This document shows positions 21,945-33,049 of a stretch of DNA of 64,000 nucleotides, one piece after another. The position numbers and the translations under genes were made by a program. Origin of the DNA: Aradus depressus (Eukaryota; Arthropoda; Insecta; Hemiptera; Aradidae); contig OY759215.1 in NCBI GenBank assembly GCA_963662175.1, forward strand, positions 21,503,079 through 21,567,078, given 5' to 3'. Each line of letters starts with the position of its first letter. The first letter of the stretch is position 1. The notes under the pieces were generated by a model. That model searched no databases. It had not been told where the DNA came from and saw only the letters and a list, made by a program, of their open reading frames with translations.

Positions 21945-22249
21945 GTCAGTTTTAGTACTCACGCCCAGGCTTTCACTACAAGGTCACATCGCCTACTACC
22001 AGAGCGCTTTTTCGTCACTCCGGTGGACGAAATTTTGCCGACCCTAAATTTTTATTCATCAAGGATAGAGGTCTTTATAGATTACCTGACATCGTACAAG
22101 CTCGGGACCATCGCCTAACGTCCAATCCGAGAGTGCTTACGTTTATTTTACCTCCCAGATAAAATAAACTAAGGGCTTCGGCACGGTTACGAACCCGCGA
22201 ACTTAAGCTCAGTAAGCAAGCACGAATACCGCTGAGCTACCGGCGCCCT
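21945..22249 (-). mobile_element. major tRNA-derived SINE, reverse copy
   Basis: From a TAGTACTCACGCCCAGG tail to GAGCTACCGGCGCCCTG. The B box is changed to GGTTACGAACCCG. A (TA)n array begins directly beyond the head end. Confidence 0.9.
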
Positions 22250-22257
22250 GATATAAT

Positions 22258-22266
22258 ATTATTTAT

Positions 22267-22324
<58 letters not shown>

Positions 22325-22328
22325 ATAA
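22258..22328. repeat. (TA)n microsatellite
   Basis: About 25 uninterrupted TA units, bordered by TATTATTTATTATTA on the left and a near mirror on the right, so the whole block can fold back. Confidence 0.95.
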
Positions 22329-22584
22329 TAAATAAGTTATAGAATGGTAACTAAATAAAAATATACAAATTATATTAAAATAAATATAATAAATAAATAA
22401 GGTGACGTTCTTTTTTAGAAATAGGCCTTGTAAAATACTAGTAGCCACAGCCCAGTTATAAAAAATGAAAACTAAAAAAAAACTTTAAAACTAAAATACA
22501 ATAAATTGGCAAGAATATATCAATGGAAGAATATTATCAAACTTTTGATCAACTCAAAAATAAATAAATAAATGTAATATTGTT

Positions 22585-22975
22585 TTACTTCCACAGCTTT
22601 ACGAAGTATAGGGGAAGTTATGTAATCGGTTAGAAATTCAATACGGAGTTTTCAAAGGAATTTTGTTTTCCGACCTCTTGATTTCAAAAATTGTCTGTGT
22701 AGACGATAACTTCCGATGGAATCAATATATCGACACGAATTTATATATGTGTGATCTGAACCCAATAAGAACAGCTCCTATAAATTTTCAGCCAAGGGGG
22801 TGGGGGGGGGGGGGGGGGGGGGGGGGGAAGAGATCAGAGAGAGGCTCAACTCAAACATTCCAATAACTACCGATGTAATGAATGTATCCACACAAAATTT
22901 AGTATTAGTCTAATATTGAGTTTTAGCCCAAACGATCGATTTGGAGGGAGGGGAAAAAAAACTTTTTTCTTCTGT
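22585..22975 (+). mobile_element. TTCCCC-family element, 5' half with long G tract
   Basis: Starts TTTTACTTCCACAGCTTTAC with GAAGTATAGGGGAAGTTATG. It passes through the GACGATAACTTCCGATGG and CAGCCAAGG blocks into a G run at about 22797-22827 (one T near its start), then AACTACCGATGTAATGAATG. Confidence 0.9.
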
Positions 22976-22979
22976 CTAA

Positions 22980-23215
22980 AAACTCAACTCTCCGTAATGA
23001 TGGAGGAAGAGCTCATGGAGAGTAGTGATTCATGAGGATGAATGGTTGGTAAGTATAATTTGTGAAACAGCAGAAAGGGAAAGATAGGGCAGATTTCTTC
23101 ACTTTCACTGGGAGCAGCCACTGAGGCCATCATTAGGATATCCAAGAGAGGCGGGTACTTTAACGGAACCCAGCACAGGGCCTCTAGCGGCATTCCCCGG
23201 CATCACTTTACATAA
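22980..23215 (-). other. unique GC-richer insert between TTCCCC pieces
   Basis: This segment matches no other repeat in the window. A minus-strand frame of 69 codons is open (22984-23193) but has no recognised domain. It separates two parts of the TTCCCC family, so it may be an insertion or the junction between two independent copies. Confidence 0.3.
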
Positions 23216-23226
23216 GTCGATTTATT

Positions 23227-23450
23227 ACTTTACCAGTTATAGTCAGAAAATCGATGTTGAGTTTTCAACAGAATTTCTTGATTTCCGACTTCCTGATTTT
23301 CAAAATCTAGTCTATTGAATTTTAGCCCAAATGGTCGATTGGCTTTTAGCCCAAATGGTCGATTGGCTTTGGAGAGAAAGTGGAAACGTAGTTGATTAAT
23401 TCGTGCTGGGGAAGTACACACCTGGTGATTCACCAAATAATTTTTTTATT
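23227..23450 (+). mobile_element. TTCCCC-family element, internally deleted
   Basis: Contains the 5' region GTCAGAAAATCGATGTTGAG and jumps directly to the 3' region. There TTTAGCCCAAATGGTCGATT occurs twice in tandem, before GATTAATTCGTGCTGGGGAA and GTGATTCACC. Confidence 0.85.
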
Positions 23451-24063
23451 AGAATAACTTCATTAAATGTATATAGTTTTTTACAGTTTTACTAATACAA
23501 CATGCTTTGAGGTAGCAGCCCATTGGCTATCCTCTGTAATTGATACGCTTTGAATGCATTTAAACAAAATAAATAACTAATGACTAACAATTAAATTTAA
23601 ACAACATAAATAATAATCAATAATTTATATAAATAGAAAATTAGTCTAGAGTTTATTGACATTCTTCATAGTCCATATAGACATTTTCTCCTTCAAGTGA
23701 ATCACAGTGGTGTTTTCTTTAAGTCGTCTTTGTCAAGTCGGTGGTAAGTTGCTGGCTGCATGAATTGCTGTTGGGTTTGGATGACGTCTCATTTTATCAT
23801 CAAGTCGCCGGTATGATGCCTTGACGCTGTCTTCTACAAGTGGGATGTCTATATCAACATGAATAATTGTATTTCGGACATACCATGCAGCTGCAGAGAT
23901 TAGTCTTAGCACGTTTTGTATTTTTCGGATCTGGGATTTGGATGCGGAGCCTCATATGGAAGACTAGATTTCGCTGACAATAGGAATTAGTTATTAACCA
24001 TTTACTTTATTGTCATTAGTTAGTTTATTTATTTATACATATTATATTAAAAAAATTATATAT

Positions 24064-24405
24064 GTTTTACTTCCCCAGTTATACGAAGTATAGGGGAAGT
24101 TATGTGGAATCGGTCTGAAATTCGAAGTTGAGTTTCTACCGGAATTTCATGTTTTTCGACGCCCAGATTCTGAAAATAAATGTCTGTCTGCCTGTGCATG
24201 TGTGTCTCTGCAAAAACAAAACAAAATGTATTCGAAATTTTATATGTATATCCAGAACCCCCTAAGGATAACACATATTAGTTTTCAGCTAAATCGGCCA
24301 AAAGGATGGGAGATACAAAAACCTCAATAACTGCCAATGTAATAAATGTATGTACCACAAGACATGATGAAATCTGCTGGCACCTAATATGTGTCTAATC
24401 AACTT
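24064..24405 (+). mobile_element. TTCCCC-family element, 5' part
   Basis: Intact 5' end TTTTACTTCCCCAGTTATAC, then GAAGTATAGGGGAAGTTATG. Ordered body follows to AACTGCCAATGTAATAAATG; the 3' end is missing. Confidence 0.85.
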
Positions 24406-24412
24406 CCTACTA

Positions 24413-24575
24413 GACTAGAATCTTCTTTCTAACTGTATCACAACTTCTAAATACATAAACGTGGACATATTCTCATAAGAAAATTATTTATAAGTTTCAA
24501 CAATATGTCACGTTTCTGAGGTTAGAAGTTGTGATACAGTTAGAAATTATTATTATATTCAAGTTTCTAGTCTTG
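24413..24575. repeat. foldback element with 24-bp perfect arms
   Basis: 24426-24449 and 24523-24546 are exact reverse complements (beginning TTTCTAACTGTATCACAAC). Outside them AGACTAGAA and TTCTAGTCT extend the pairing with bulges. No coding text. MITE-like. Confidence 0.75.
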
Positions 24576-24882
24576 TATGAAGTTGGCTAGACATAGATAC
24601 TTGATACCAGCGGACATTATCATGCCCTGTGTTGATAGCCATGTTCACATCAGGTCAGGCAGGAAGGAGTCTGCGCTATTACTCGCAGATAGGAAGCCAA
24701 GCTCTGCCTGCGCAGCCCTATTGGTTTTTTCTTCGTGCCTCCAGATTTGCCTCTTATCCGATCAGAGAACAGGCCTTGCCTCTAGAACAGGTTTCGTCCG
24801 CTCTCACCTTATATTACCTTACCACGTTCTACTAACTCTCACTTCAAAGGACTTTTCTCAGATATTTGCTATTTTCATGACT

Positions 24883-25194
24883 GTTAGTTATTATGACTCA
24901 TCCGGGCTTTAACTACAAAGTCATATCTTCTACTACCAGAGCGCTCCTTCATCGCTCTGGTGGACATTACTCTGCAATGGTACTTCTAAATGTTGCCTAC
25001 ACTAAATTTTTAATCACGTGGGATAGGGGTCTTTAACGAGTGGCTGACATCGTAAAGGCTCGAGATCATCGCTTAACGTCTCATCCGAAGGTCGGCGTCC
25101 TCAAGGGTTTTTCACCTCCCAGATAAAAAACTAAGGGCCCAGCCGGGTTGGGATCTTGAGCTCAATAAGCAAGCACGCTATCTCTGGCGCCCTC
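24883..25194 (-). mobile_element. major tRNA-derived SINE, reverse copy
   Basis: Starts GTTAGTTATTATGACTCATC and ends with a damaged head (CTATCTCTGGCGCCCTC) lacking a clean A box. B box region deleted. Confidence 0.88.
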
Positions 25195-25745
25195 GTTTGT
25201 TGATTGTTTAGATCTGAGCTTTCTATGATGAAGCGCTCAAGTTTATTTGTTGAGTCTTGTGTATTGTAATGTCCAAAATTAGGGACATCTATTGTTTCAA
25301 ATAAGTTCGAAACAAAGGAGTGAAAACCGGTCCTAGAAGAGACACGACAGTACGGAGAAACCAAGGAGGGAGACTGAGCCACCAATAGGCACCCAGGAGA
25401 TTTCCGGAGGGCGGGAAAGTTCCTGTGAGCGGACCCCAATATGGATCAATATTCTTCGACTTTTGCCACCTGAGGGGTAGGAACAAGCCCCACTCCGTCA
25501 GTTGCCGCCAGGGAGAGAGGATCGGACATGTTCATCAGATATCTCCAGAGACAGAGGATCACTTTTTTCCACCCACTGGGCAGAGCAGCCAGGATATAAC
25601 ACCAGATCAGCAGAGGGAGAACCGTTGGCGCTTTTATCAAACATTGAAACGGACAGAGGAGGCTGATCATTGTTCAAGTCCAGGACCCAATTCTCACCAC
25701 AACCAACACTAAATCTACAAGGTACCTTATTTCTGAACAATTATA
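25195..25745. other. GC-richer segment, coding-like but unrecognised
   Basis: About half G+C, in contrast to the flanks. Several overlapping minus-strand frames are open (25498-25740, 25446-25670, 25131-25439); one reads RFSVGCGENWVLDLNNDQP. None shows a domain. It could be decayed retroelement coding DNA or an exon cluster. No repeat elsewhere in the window matches it. Confidence 0.25.
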
Positions 25746-26064
25746 AAGACAAAGCCAGAGAATAATTTTCGAGAGGATATAATTTCAATTTTTATTAATC
25801 TAGCAAGGATTCTGAGCAATAGTTTTAAGTATTTCACAATTGTTTTTTTTATCAAGAATATAGATAATCAAACCAGAATGGTATAAGTTTATTTCACGTA
25901 TTTTGCACCTCATGTCATCTTGATTTTTCACAACTGTTAGTCTTGGCGGACCCACGACCAAAGGAAGGTAAGAAAGAATTAGAATAATTTTTTTAGAACA
26001 TTTTATTTCACAATAACAATAATAAGCACACATTTAAATTACAGTATGATATATTAATTCAAGT

Positions 26065-26430
26065 TTTACTTCCCCAGAAATACGAAGAATAGGGGCAGTT
26101 ATGTAATCGGTCAGGAAATAGTTTTCAATCTCTGTGTGTCTGTCGTGTGAAGACTATAACTCCCAATAGAATGAATATATCAACACGAAATTTAATGTGT
26201 ATATTCAGAATCCCATAAGGACGACACCTGTTGAATTTCAGCTAAATCGATCAAAAGGAAAGGGAAGGATAAGGGGGAGGTTTAACACAAAAACCCTAAT
26301 AACTGCCGATGTAATGAATGTATCAACACGAACTGTATGACGATCCAGAAGACTAAGTAAACTATTGGTGTTTAGCCGAAATTTGTTTTGGAGGGTGAGC
26401 AAAAACGTAATTGAAACGCTTTAATGATCC
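26065..26430 (+). mobile_element. TTCCCC-family element, compact copy
   Basis: 5' end TTTTACTTCCCCAGAAATAC, one internal unit with a short G-rich tract, then GTTTAGCCGAAATTTG near the 3' part. The CTGGGGAAGT end is lost. Confidence 0.8.
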
Positions 26431-26775
26431 TCTGTGAAATAATTAAATAGGTCGTCAGCTTGGTGAAATATGAAAAAAAAATCAAATAAAACCAGTCGTA
26501 AGCGAATGTGGGTTTTATCTTATTTCAGGCTATTTCTCAACATAACAGTGAAAAAATAACATTTGGTTTGGAATCAATACTAAAAAAAAAAAACAATTAA
26601 CCTGTGTTTTCCCAATTTCAATATTTTTCGTATACTATTAGTGTAAGGAAATACTGTAATCTAGCGAAAATCCGAGATCGAGCTATCAAAAATCTTCACG
26701 GTTAAAAGTCACCTGATCATGTTTTGACCATTTTCGTGATTATGTCCGGGCGAAAAAGTATATTTTACTCATTTC

Positions 26776-26996
26776 GTTAGTTATTGTGACTCATGTCCGG
26801 GCTTCAACTTCGAGAGCGCTCTTTCGTCCTTCTGGTGTACAAACCCAACGCTACTATAGAAGAACTAAATTTTGCCAACCCAGATTTATTCATATAGTGT
26901 AGGGGTTTTTAACGAGTATCTGACATCGTACAGGCTACTTAAGGACTTCGGCCGGGTTTCTAACCCATGATCTTGAGCTCAGTAAGCAAGCATTGT
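26776..26996 (-). mobile_element. major SINE, internally deleted reverse copy
   Basis: GTTAGTTATTGTGACTC tail, AACGAGTATCTGACATCGTA block, then a jump to GGACTTCGGCCGGGTTTC. The head is truncated at AAGCAAGC. Confidence 0.82.
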
Positions 26997-27327
26997 ATAG
27001 ATGGAGCACTTTGTAGCAGAGATTTGCTCTTATCTATTTAACAACAAACAAGGCGCCCGCTCATGTAACCAATCCGTTGTAATAGTGCTATATGCTATAA
27101 TAACGTCCCTGCAACTACACTAGATCTAGTACCATGACATAACGCTGTTAAGATTGCGTTATAAGAAACGTAATGTTATTGATCTCAATAGAAGTGAAAA
27201 GTAAATACCAATAATTTCCCTTTTTAAAAGCTTTTATTTAGCTTGCTTTGTTGTCTGACTGCAACAAATCTTGATTTTTCCAATTAACCGATTGACTTGA
27301 AATTTAGTACAGTCACATAACTCTAGT

Positions 27328-27560
27328 GACAATATATGCTTCTGGTGTTAATTGTAAAAAATTAAAGGTGGCGGATAGATGTAAGAAAAAATGATTGAAT
27401 TAGGTTGAAAATGAGTATGCAGTGGTGTAACAGGATGCGGATATAATATGGTGGATGAGTATTCGGAAAATGATCACTGGTAACAATATATGCTTCTGGT
27501 GTTAATTGCGAAAACTTAAATATGGCGGCTGCAGAATGGTGGATAGGTGTTAGGAAATGA
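27328..27560. repeat. direct duplication, about 154-bp spacing
   Basis: ACAATATATGCTTCTGGTGT followed by TAATTG, a short A-rich stretch, a GGCGG block and GGATAGRTGT occurs twice, starting near 27330 and 27484. Confidence 0.75.
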
Positions 27561-27578
27561 CTATTAAAAATGTTTAGT

Positions 27579-27741
27579 ATAAACGATGGTCTCGAGTATG
27601 TGCGATGTCAGGTACTCGTTAAAGACCCCCTAGATGAATTAATCTAGGGAGGCGAGTCGTAGAGTGACGAAAGAGCTCTCTGGTAGTAAGCGATATGACC
27701 TCATATTAAAAGCCCAAGCATGAATCACAATAACTAATTAA
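27579..27741 (+). mobile_element. major SINE, 5'-truncated
   Basis: Begins inside the body at ACGATGGTCTCGAG, keeps AGGTACTCGTTAAAGACCCC and GATATGACCTC. Ends ATCACAATAACTAATT, the non-CCTAA tail type. Confidence 0.82.
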
Positions 27742-28189
27742 AAGAAGCAGATAAAAACAAATATTTTTGTTATTTGGACTTAAGGTTATATTCAAGAACA
27801 AGTGCAGGAAGAGTAGGTTTACTAGAGTTTGCCTGCCGTCTTTTCCTAGCTTGAAAATCGTCTCTAATCCAATCTTCTCTATTGGTTTGCACTTTGTTAG
27901 TGTCTGCTTACAATTTCTTTAATGACCGGATACAGCCCTAAAGATGGGAGTTGCCCTGGAAGAACCGGTCGGTTTGATGACCCTCCTAAAGAAGACACTT
28001 CAACCCATCATTGTCACTTTATTGTCCATATAAATGTGAGCCGATTGTGATTATACAGCCTTTACAATGTGTGAAGATGGTGATGTGATGTGTACGGATT
28101 GCCCCTTTGGACGCTACTGTCCTGTACCATCTTCACTACATATTCAGAAGATTCAGAAGATACCAGCTAAGGCCGCTAGAACTCGCATT

Positions 28190-29245
28190 AGCACCTCGTC
28201 CTGGATACTACCATGCAGAGCCTCACTTTCCCCAAGCCACTCCCTCTGCTACTACACTCCTTGTTCTGTTCCCTACTCTTACTTCCATGAGTTTCTTACC
28301 CTTAGGGGTGAGATCACGCATCCGACGGCGTAGCGGAACGTATGGTGGAGAAGAAAGGAGAAGAAGAGACATGGGGGTTGGCCACAAGGAAGCGAGCGGC
28401 ATCTCTAGAGTGGGAGTCAGGCCCCCTTCCTTATCGGCCTTTTTGCCACTGACGAAGGACATGACTGATTCTTTCTTTAGTCGTAACAAGGTCAACAGGG
28501 ACTAGGCATGACTCCCTCTCTAGTGGCAACAAGGCCTATAGGGTACAGGGCATGACTCCTTCTCTAATGGCAACAAGGCAGATAAGGGAGGGAACATGAC
28601 TCCCTCACTACTAGTGACAATAAGGCCTATAGGGTTCAGGGCATGACTCCTTCTCTAATGGCAACAAGGCCGATAGGGGAGGGGACATGACTCCCTCACT
28701 ACTAGTGACAATAAAGCCTATAGGGTACAGGGCATGACTCCTTCTCTAATGGCAACAAGGCCGATAGGGGAGGGGACATGACTCCCTCTCTACTAGTGAC
28801 AACAAGGCCTATAGGGTACAAGGCATGCTCCTTCTCTAATGGCAACAAGGCAGATAAGGGAGGGGACATGACTCCCTCACTACTAGTGACAAGGCCGGTA
28901 GGGGAGGAGGCATACGATTCCCTCTCTCACTGGAAGTGACCCTCTCCCTCACACCAAGAGTGTTGGGGTGATAAATATGAAATGCTTTGTCTGCTCTGGT
29001 CGTCACTACTGTCCTCCGCAACTCCCAACCCACTTTGCTTCGCTGTACACATGTGGCCGCCACCACAGTGCGCGAAGCATTTGTGATGTCCGCTTTATGC
29101 TCGCAACTAGCCAGATGTGTGTGTGCCCATACCCTGAATATTGACAAGCCTCTCACTTTCTGCCCAGTAACTCTGCTACACTATACTCCGTCTTTCATCA
29201 GCTCCCTATTCTTATTCTGTCTTGAGTTTCTTTCCCTCCCGTTAC
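28190..29245. repeat. dimeric minisatellite (about 91-bp period) flanked by a duplicated segment
   Basis: Between about 28460 and 28950, units alternate two related half-units of about 45 bp, CATGACTCCTTCTCTAATGG and CATGACTCCCTCACTACTAG. Each ends in CAACAAGGC or CAATAAGGC plus a GGGAGGGG or TAGGGTACAGG block. The flanks are themselves diverged copies of one another: 28196-28310 and 29105-29245 share CCTCACTTTC, CTCTGCTAC and GAGTTTCTT text. Open frames across the array are by-products. Confidence 0.85.
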
Positions 29246-29808
29246 AACCTACATAAGAAGGAATTCTCCGGCATAAAGAAGAAATATTTTTATGCTTTCA
29301 ATTGAAACAACGGCAAAAATCCATTTATTATGGTAATCCATATAAATGAAATTTCAATTATTATACCGTTGTATAGAGATGAAAAACTCCCCCCTTTCTC
29401 TACGTTTGTAAAAAAAAAAAAGGATCGATTATCGATTAACAATCGAAGTCAGAGATAACCTGGCAAGGGGAGTGTTTTGTGGTTTTGTATATACTTTTTT
29501 GTGGAATCAGTCAATGTAAAAGTGGAACTAGTTTTTTTGTTTGTTTTTTTAAACATATATCCCGTGAAGTTATTCCCAGAAAAAATGTGCCATCCCGGTT
29601 GGAAGTAAGTCCAGTAACGACACATTATCCGAAAATGCTTGAAACACTTTTAAAGTTCATACTCGCAGGAAAATCAGGTTCCTGGTCTGATGGATTTAGA
29701 GGGAGAGAGGTAACTTCTCAATTCAAACTTCTCATTCAAAAATCATGTTCATGCTGCGGAAAAACATTGGAGACTTTTCTAGTTAAAGGTTTCTAAGATC
29801 CAATAACT

Positions 29809-30006
29809 TTATTTATTGCTCTCTAATGTGGGGGGTGCACCTTGCGTTTGTGCAACATCACCCTTCTCTGTTTGAGATGCAATAACTAACCAACTTTGAC
29901 TAATATGCCAAACAAAAGTTGAGATATTTAAGGAGACTACCGAGCAGTTAGGAAAGTTATCGTTGAATTTAAGGAAGATGTTTAGTTCCGTAACATTAGC
30001 TAACAT
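29809..30006. other. unassigned segment with short similarity to 52840-52890
   Basis: The text GTGCACCTTGCGTTTGTGCA followed by ACATCAC resembles GTGCATCTTGCAAATGTGCA and ATATCAC at about 52855-52880. Too little is shared to define a family. Confidence 0.25.
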
Positions 30007-30114
30007 TGACCTGAACGGCTAAATTAGGCCAATCCTCAATAGAACTAGTGCATTTCAAATGGGTTAATATGGAGCAGTTTGTGATTGGTAACAATGAAAA
30101 ATAACGTTTATACT

Positions 30115-30190
30115 ACTTTCCAAGCTATACGAAGTATAGGGGAAGTTATGTAATCGGTAAGAAATTCGAAGTTGAGTTTTCACCGGAATT
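30115..30190 (+). mobile_element. TTCCCC-family 5' end, interrupted by SINE
   Basis: GCTATACGAAGTATAGGGGA and GTAATCGGTAAGAAATTCG are intact. It reaches the GTGTGTGAGTATGAACAC position, where the SINE at 30209 begins. The body resumes after 30528 (ACCTATCAATTTTCAGCC). Confidence 0.85.
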
Positions 30191-30208
30191 TGATGTTTGT
30201 GTGAGTAT

Positions 30209-30527
30209 GAACACGAGCTCAGTGGTATGCGTGCTTGCCTTCTGAGCTCAAGATCATGGGTTCGAAACCCGACCGAGGCCCTTAGTTCATTATATCTGGG
30301 AGGTAAAATAACCTTAAGCACGCCGTACTTCGGATGGGACGTTAAGCGATGGCCCCGAGCCTGTACAATGTCAGGTACTCGTTAAAGACCCGTGTCCTAG
30401 GTGAATAAAAATTTAGGCAAAATGTAGGACTCCCACAGTAGAGTCGAGCTCATGTCCACCAGAGTGACGAAAGAGCACTCTGGTAGTAGGCGATATGACC
30501 TCGTAGTTAAAGCCCGGGTATGAATCT
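30209..30527 (+). mobile_element. major SINE nested in a TTCCCC-family element
   Basis: It lacks the first bases of the head (starts at GAGCTCAGTGG) but keeps B box GGTTCGAAACCC and the complete body to AGCCCGGGTATGAATC. Flanking TTCCCC-family text continues on both sides, so this SINE inserted later than the host element. Confidence 0.88.
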
Positions 30528-30735
30528 AAGACCTATCAATTTTCAGCCAAAGGGAAGTAGGGGAGTACAGAGAAAGGGCGGGCCTTACTCAAAAACTCTA
30601 AAAACTTTCGTAATGAATGGATCATCACAAAATTCATTATGATGATTCTTTCGGAAAGTAGAGCGAAACCTTGGTACATTTATTCGCGCTAAGGAAGTAC
30701 ATTATATTGATGTTTCACCGACATCTTTTTTTTCT
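30528..30735 (+). mobile_element. TTCCCC-family 3' part after nested SINE
   Basis: CAATTTTCAGCCAAAGGGAA, the AACTTTCGTAATGAATGG unit, then CGCGCTAAGGAAGTACATTA and GTTTCACCGACATC at the end. Confidence 0.8.
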
Positions 30736-31989
30736 CAATACAATAGGAAACCCACACTAAGTTACTTATTTGTGGAATCAATTTCCTGACTACCCAGTTT
30801 TTTGTTTTTAATTCTGAAAAATGCATTGGATACAGAATCGATTTTGTGTGGAAATTAATTTCTTTATGTGGACAGATAGCAAAACAATTCAGAAAAAAAT
30901 ATGTATTAATCAGAAAACCGCAGGTAGTCATTTTGTAAATAACTTCGCTATGAAGAGAGTGACATATGCAGTAGAGTCCCGCTAACCCGGACACCGGACA
31001 TCCGGTTAATCCGGACGGGATTTTAAAAAATAATTAAAATTTAGTAAACTAAAAATTTAATTTAGCAAGCGGTAAGTACGAAAATAATTCAAAGAGAGGG
31101 TTTGACTTGGCTACGATGAAAAAATGCCGACAAAGAAGACGGCGCTCTAAATATTTACGCTAATATTTAAAAAAATATTTATCTTGTGCATTTTACAGCA
31201 AATTCCGTTTGATCCGGTCGGGGTCCGGTCCCATCTAGTCGTACGTTGAAGATGTTCGTCGTAATCCTTTGCAGAAAATCAGCTAAAATCAGCAAAAATA
31301 AAAAAGCTTCAATGTATAACATCTTCAGTAAGTGGATACAGCAACGACCACTTCTTTAGAATAAGATGTTTTCTTGAATATCACTTGATAGGGCCTAACT
31401 CCTGTGTTGTTTTTTTGGAGATTTCAGTCCTGTTTGTAGTGACTGAAAAACAAATTTCGATCTAATACTAAGCGGATTAATATCAGTGTTCGTTGTTTTG
31501 CACGCCGAAACTCCTTCCCTCCTGACCCAAACTCAAATTTGAGAAAGAAAATGTTTGAATGGAAATTGTGGGAGGAACATTTTCAATAAGAATAAATTTC
31601 ATAGAACTGAGCACATAATTTGAGCAAACACAAAGAAAGGGGTGTTCTTCTTCACATGTTTAGATGCATTCGACAAAAAATACAAAGGTCATATTTTTGA
31701 GTTAAATTTAAGGATCGATTTTATCCGTTCAATGCATAAGTAGAACAACGAAAATCATTTTTAAAAAAGTCGTTTTTTGGTTCATCCAGCCTTGATCGGC
31801 CAATTTCGGAAATCAGTTCAAATATAAAGATATTTGTCTAAGTCTGATGAGGATTAATTTTCATCCAATCTTGTGGGAATGTTACAATCATCTTTAGTAG
31901 GAGGAGGGAGAGAGAAGTTGGTGTCTTTAAAATTGGTTATCAGTAGAGCAGAAATATGTGGCCATTATGTCCGCTTTGACAAGTAACAA

Positions 31990-32450
31990 GGTCAGAGGAG
32001 TTGGTAGCTCGCTTCGTTCTTAGCTTTCCAACATTGTGTGTTATAAGTTGTATAGTCGTGTCAGCGACCTAGACAGTGGGCTCTGGGGGCTGGGGAGCAA
32101 AAGCTGGTAACTCGCTTCGTCCTTATCTTTACAACATTGTAAGTTGTATAGTCGTGTCAGCGACCTAGACAGTGGGCTCTGAGGGCTGGGGAGCAAAAGC
32201 TGGTAACTCGCTTCGTCCTTATCTTTCCAACATTGTAAGTTGTATAGTCGTGTCAGCGACCTAGACAGTGGGCTCTGAGGGCTGGGGAGCAAAAGCTGGT
32301 AACTCGCTTCGTCCTTATCTTTCCGACATTGTAAGTTGTATAGTCGTGTCAGCGACCTAGACAGTGGGCTCTGAGGGCTGGGAAGCAAAAGTTGGTAGCT
32401 CGCTTCATCTATAGTTTTCCAACAAATGTGTGAATTGTGTAGCCGTGTCA
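31990..32450. repeat. 96-bp minisatellite keeping a minus-strand frame open
   Basis: GTCGTGTCAGCGACC recurs at 32055, 32151, 32247 and 32343, exactly 96 bp apart, with degenerate units at both ends. Because 96 is a multiple of three, a minus-strand frame of 136 codons stays open and repeats ASYQLLLPSPQSPLSRSLTR about four times. I see no initiation context, splice sites or family match, so I treat it as a minisatellite. Confidence 0.92.
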
Positions 32451-32471
32451 AACTTTAGGTCTTTAGATTCC

Positions 32472-32535
32472 GGCTCATGTCCACCAAAGTGACCTAGTAG
32501 TTAAAAGTCCGGGCATGAGTTACAATAACTAACCT
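32472..32535 (+). mobile_element. major SINE, 3' tail fragment
   Basis: GCTCATGTCCACCAAAGTGA, then CCGGGCATGAGTTACAATAA and CTAACC. It directly follows the minisatellite. Confidence 0.8.
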
Positions 32536-32584
32536 TATTATTCACTATTTTAAATTATGTTTTTCAAGTATTTTACCAGATTGC

Positions 32585-32608
32585 CTGATGATGTGGGCAA
32601 CCTCGAAA
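32585..32608 (+). other. hammerhead-core-like hairpin motif
   Basis: CTGATGA, U, then GTGG-GCAA-CCTC (three pairs and one U-U), then GAAA. It has the same layout as the minus-strand motif at 20062-20085, with different stem bases. A GTC triplet occurs about 40 nt downstream. Only the core-like part is visible. Confidence 0.3.
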
Positions 32609-33049
32609 GCCAGTTAGCATAAAATAATAAAATCTGAAAGGTCATCTGAACCACCTTCTCATTTAACTTATTTCATCAACTGGGAAGGAAACTCATTTTT
32701 ATAGATATTAAAAAAAAAAAAAAATCTTCGTGAAGCCCTCCGAATTTTTCTACAATTTAGCCAAATTTATGGCCGCCAATGTTGTTGACGCCCAGAGCAA
32801 GGCACACAGAACTGCAGTAGCTGGCTGATTGAACGACCCCAGAAAGGTGAGGTGGAAGCCCGATTTGATTATCTTTAGAATCCATCACTTCCAGATCCGG
32901 TACTCGATGGATGGGCTATTGTCTCATGGCCTTGTTAACTTCCCATTTCACATATTTCACTCTTTCCCAAACCTGCTAGATTAGTTTCAACGTCACTGCC
33001 AAGTTTCCCAGATAATTTTTTATTGCTTTCCCCCACACGGAAAGTTATG

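Noticed and set aside
30119..30150. TATACGAAGTATA and CTTCGTATA at TTCCCC-family 5' ends resemble loxP arms.
   Set aside because: The similarity covers only an 11-13 bp palindromic core of an abundant dispersed repeat; there is no 8-bp spacer with two arms and no recombinase gene, so it is coincidental.
32041..32451. 136-codon minus-strand frame with repeated peptide, as a repeat-protein gene.
   Set aside because: Explained by a 96-bp minisatellite; no start context, splice signals or conserved domain.
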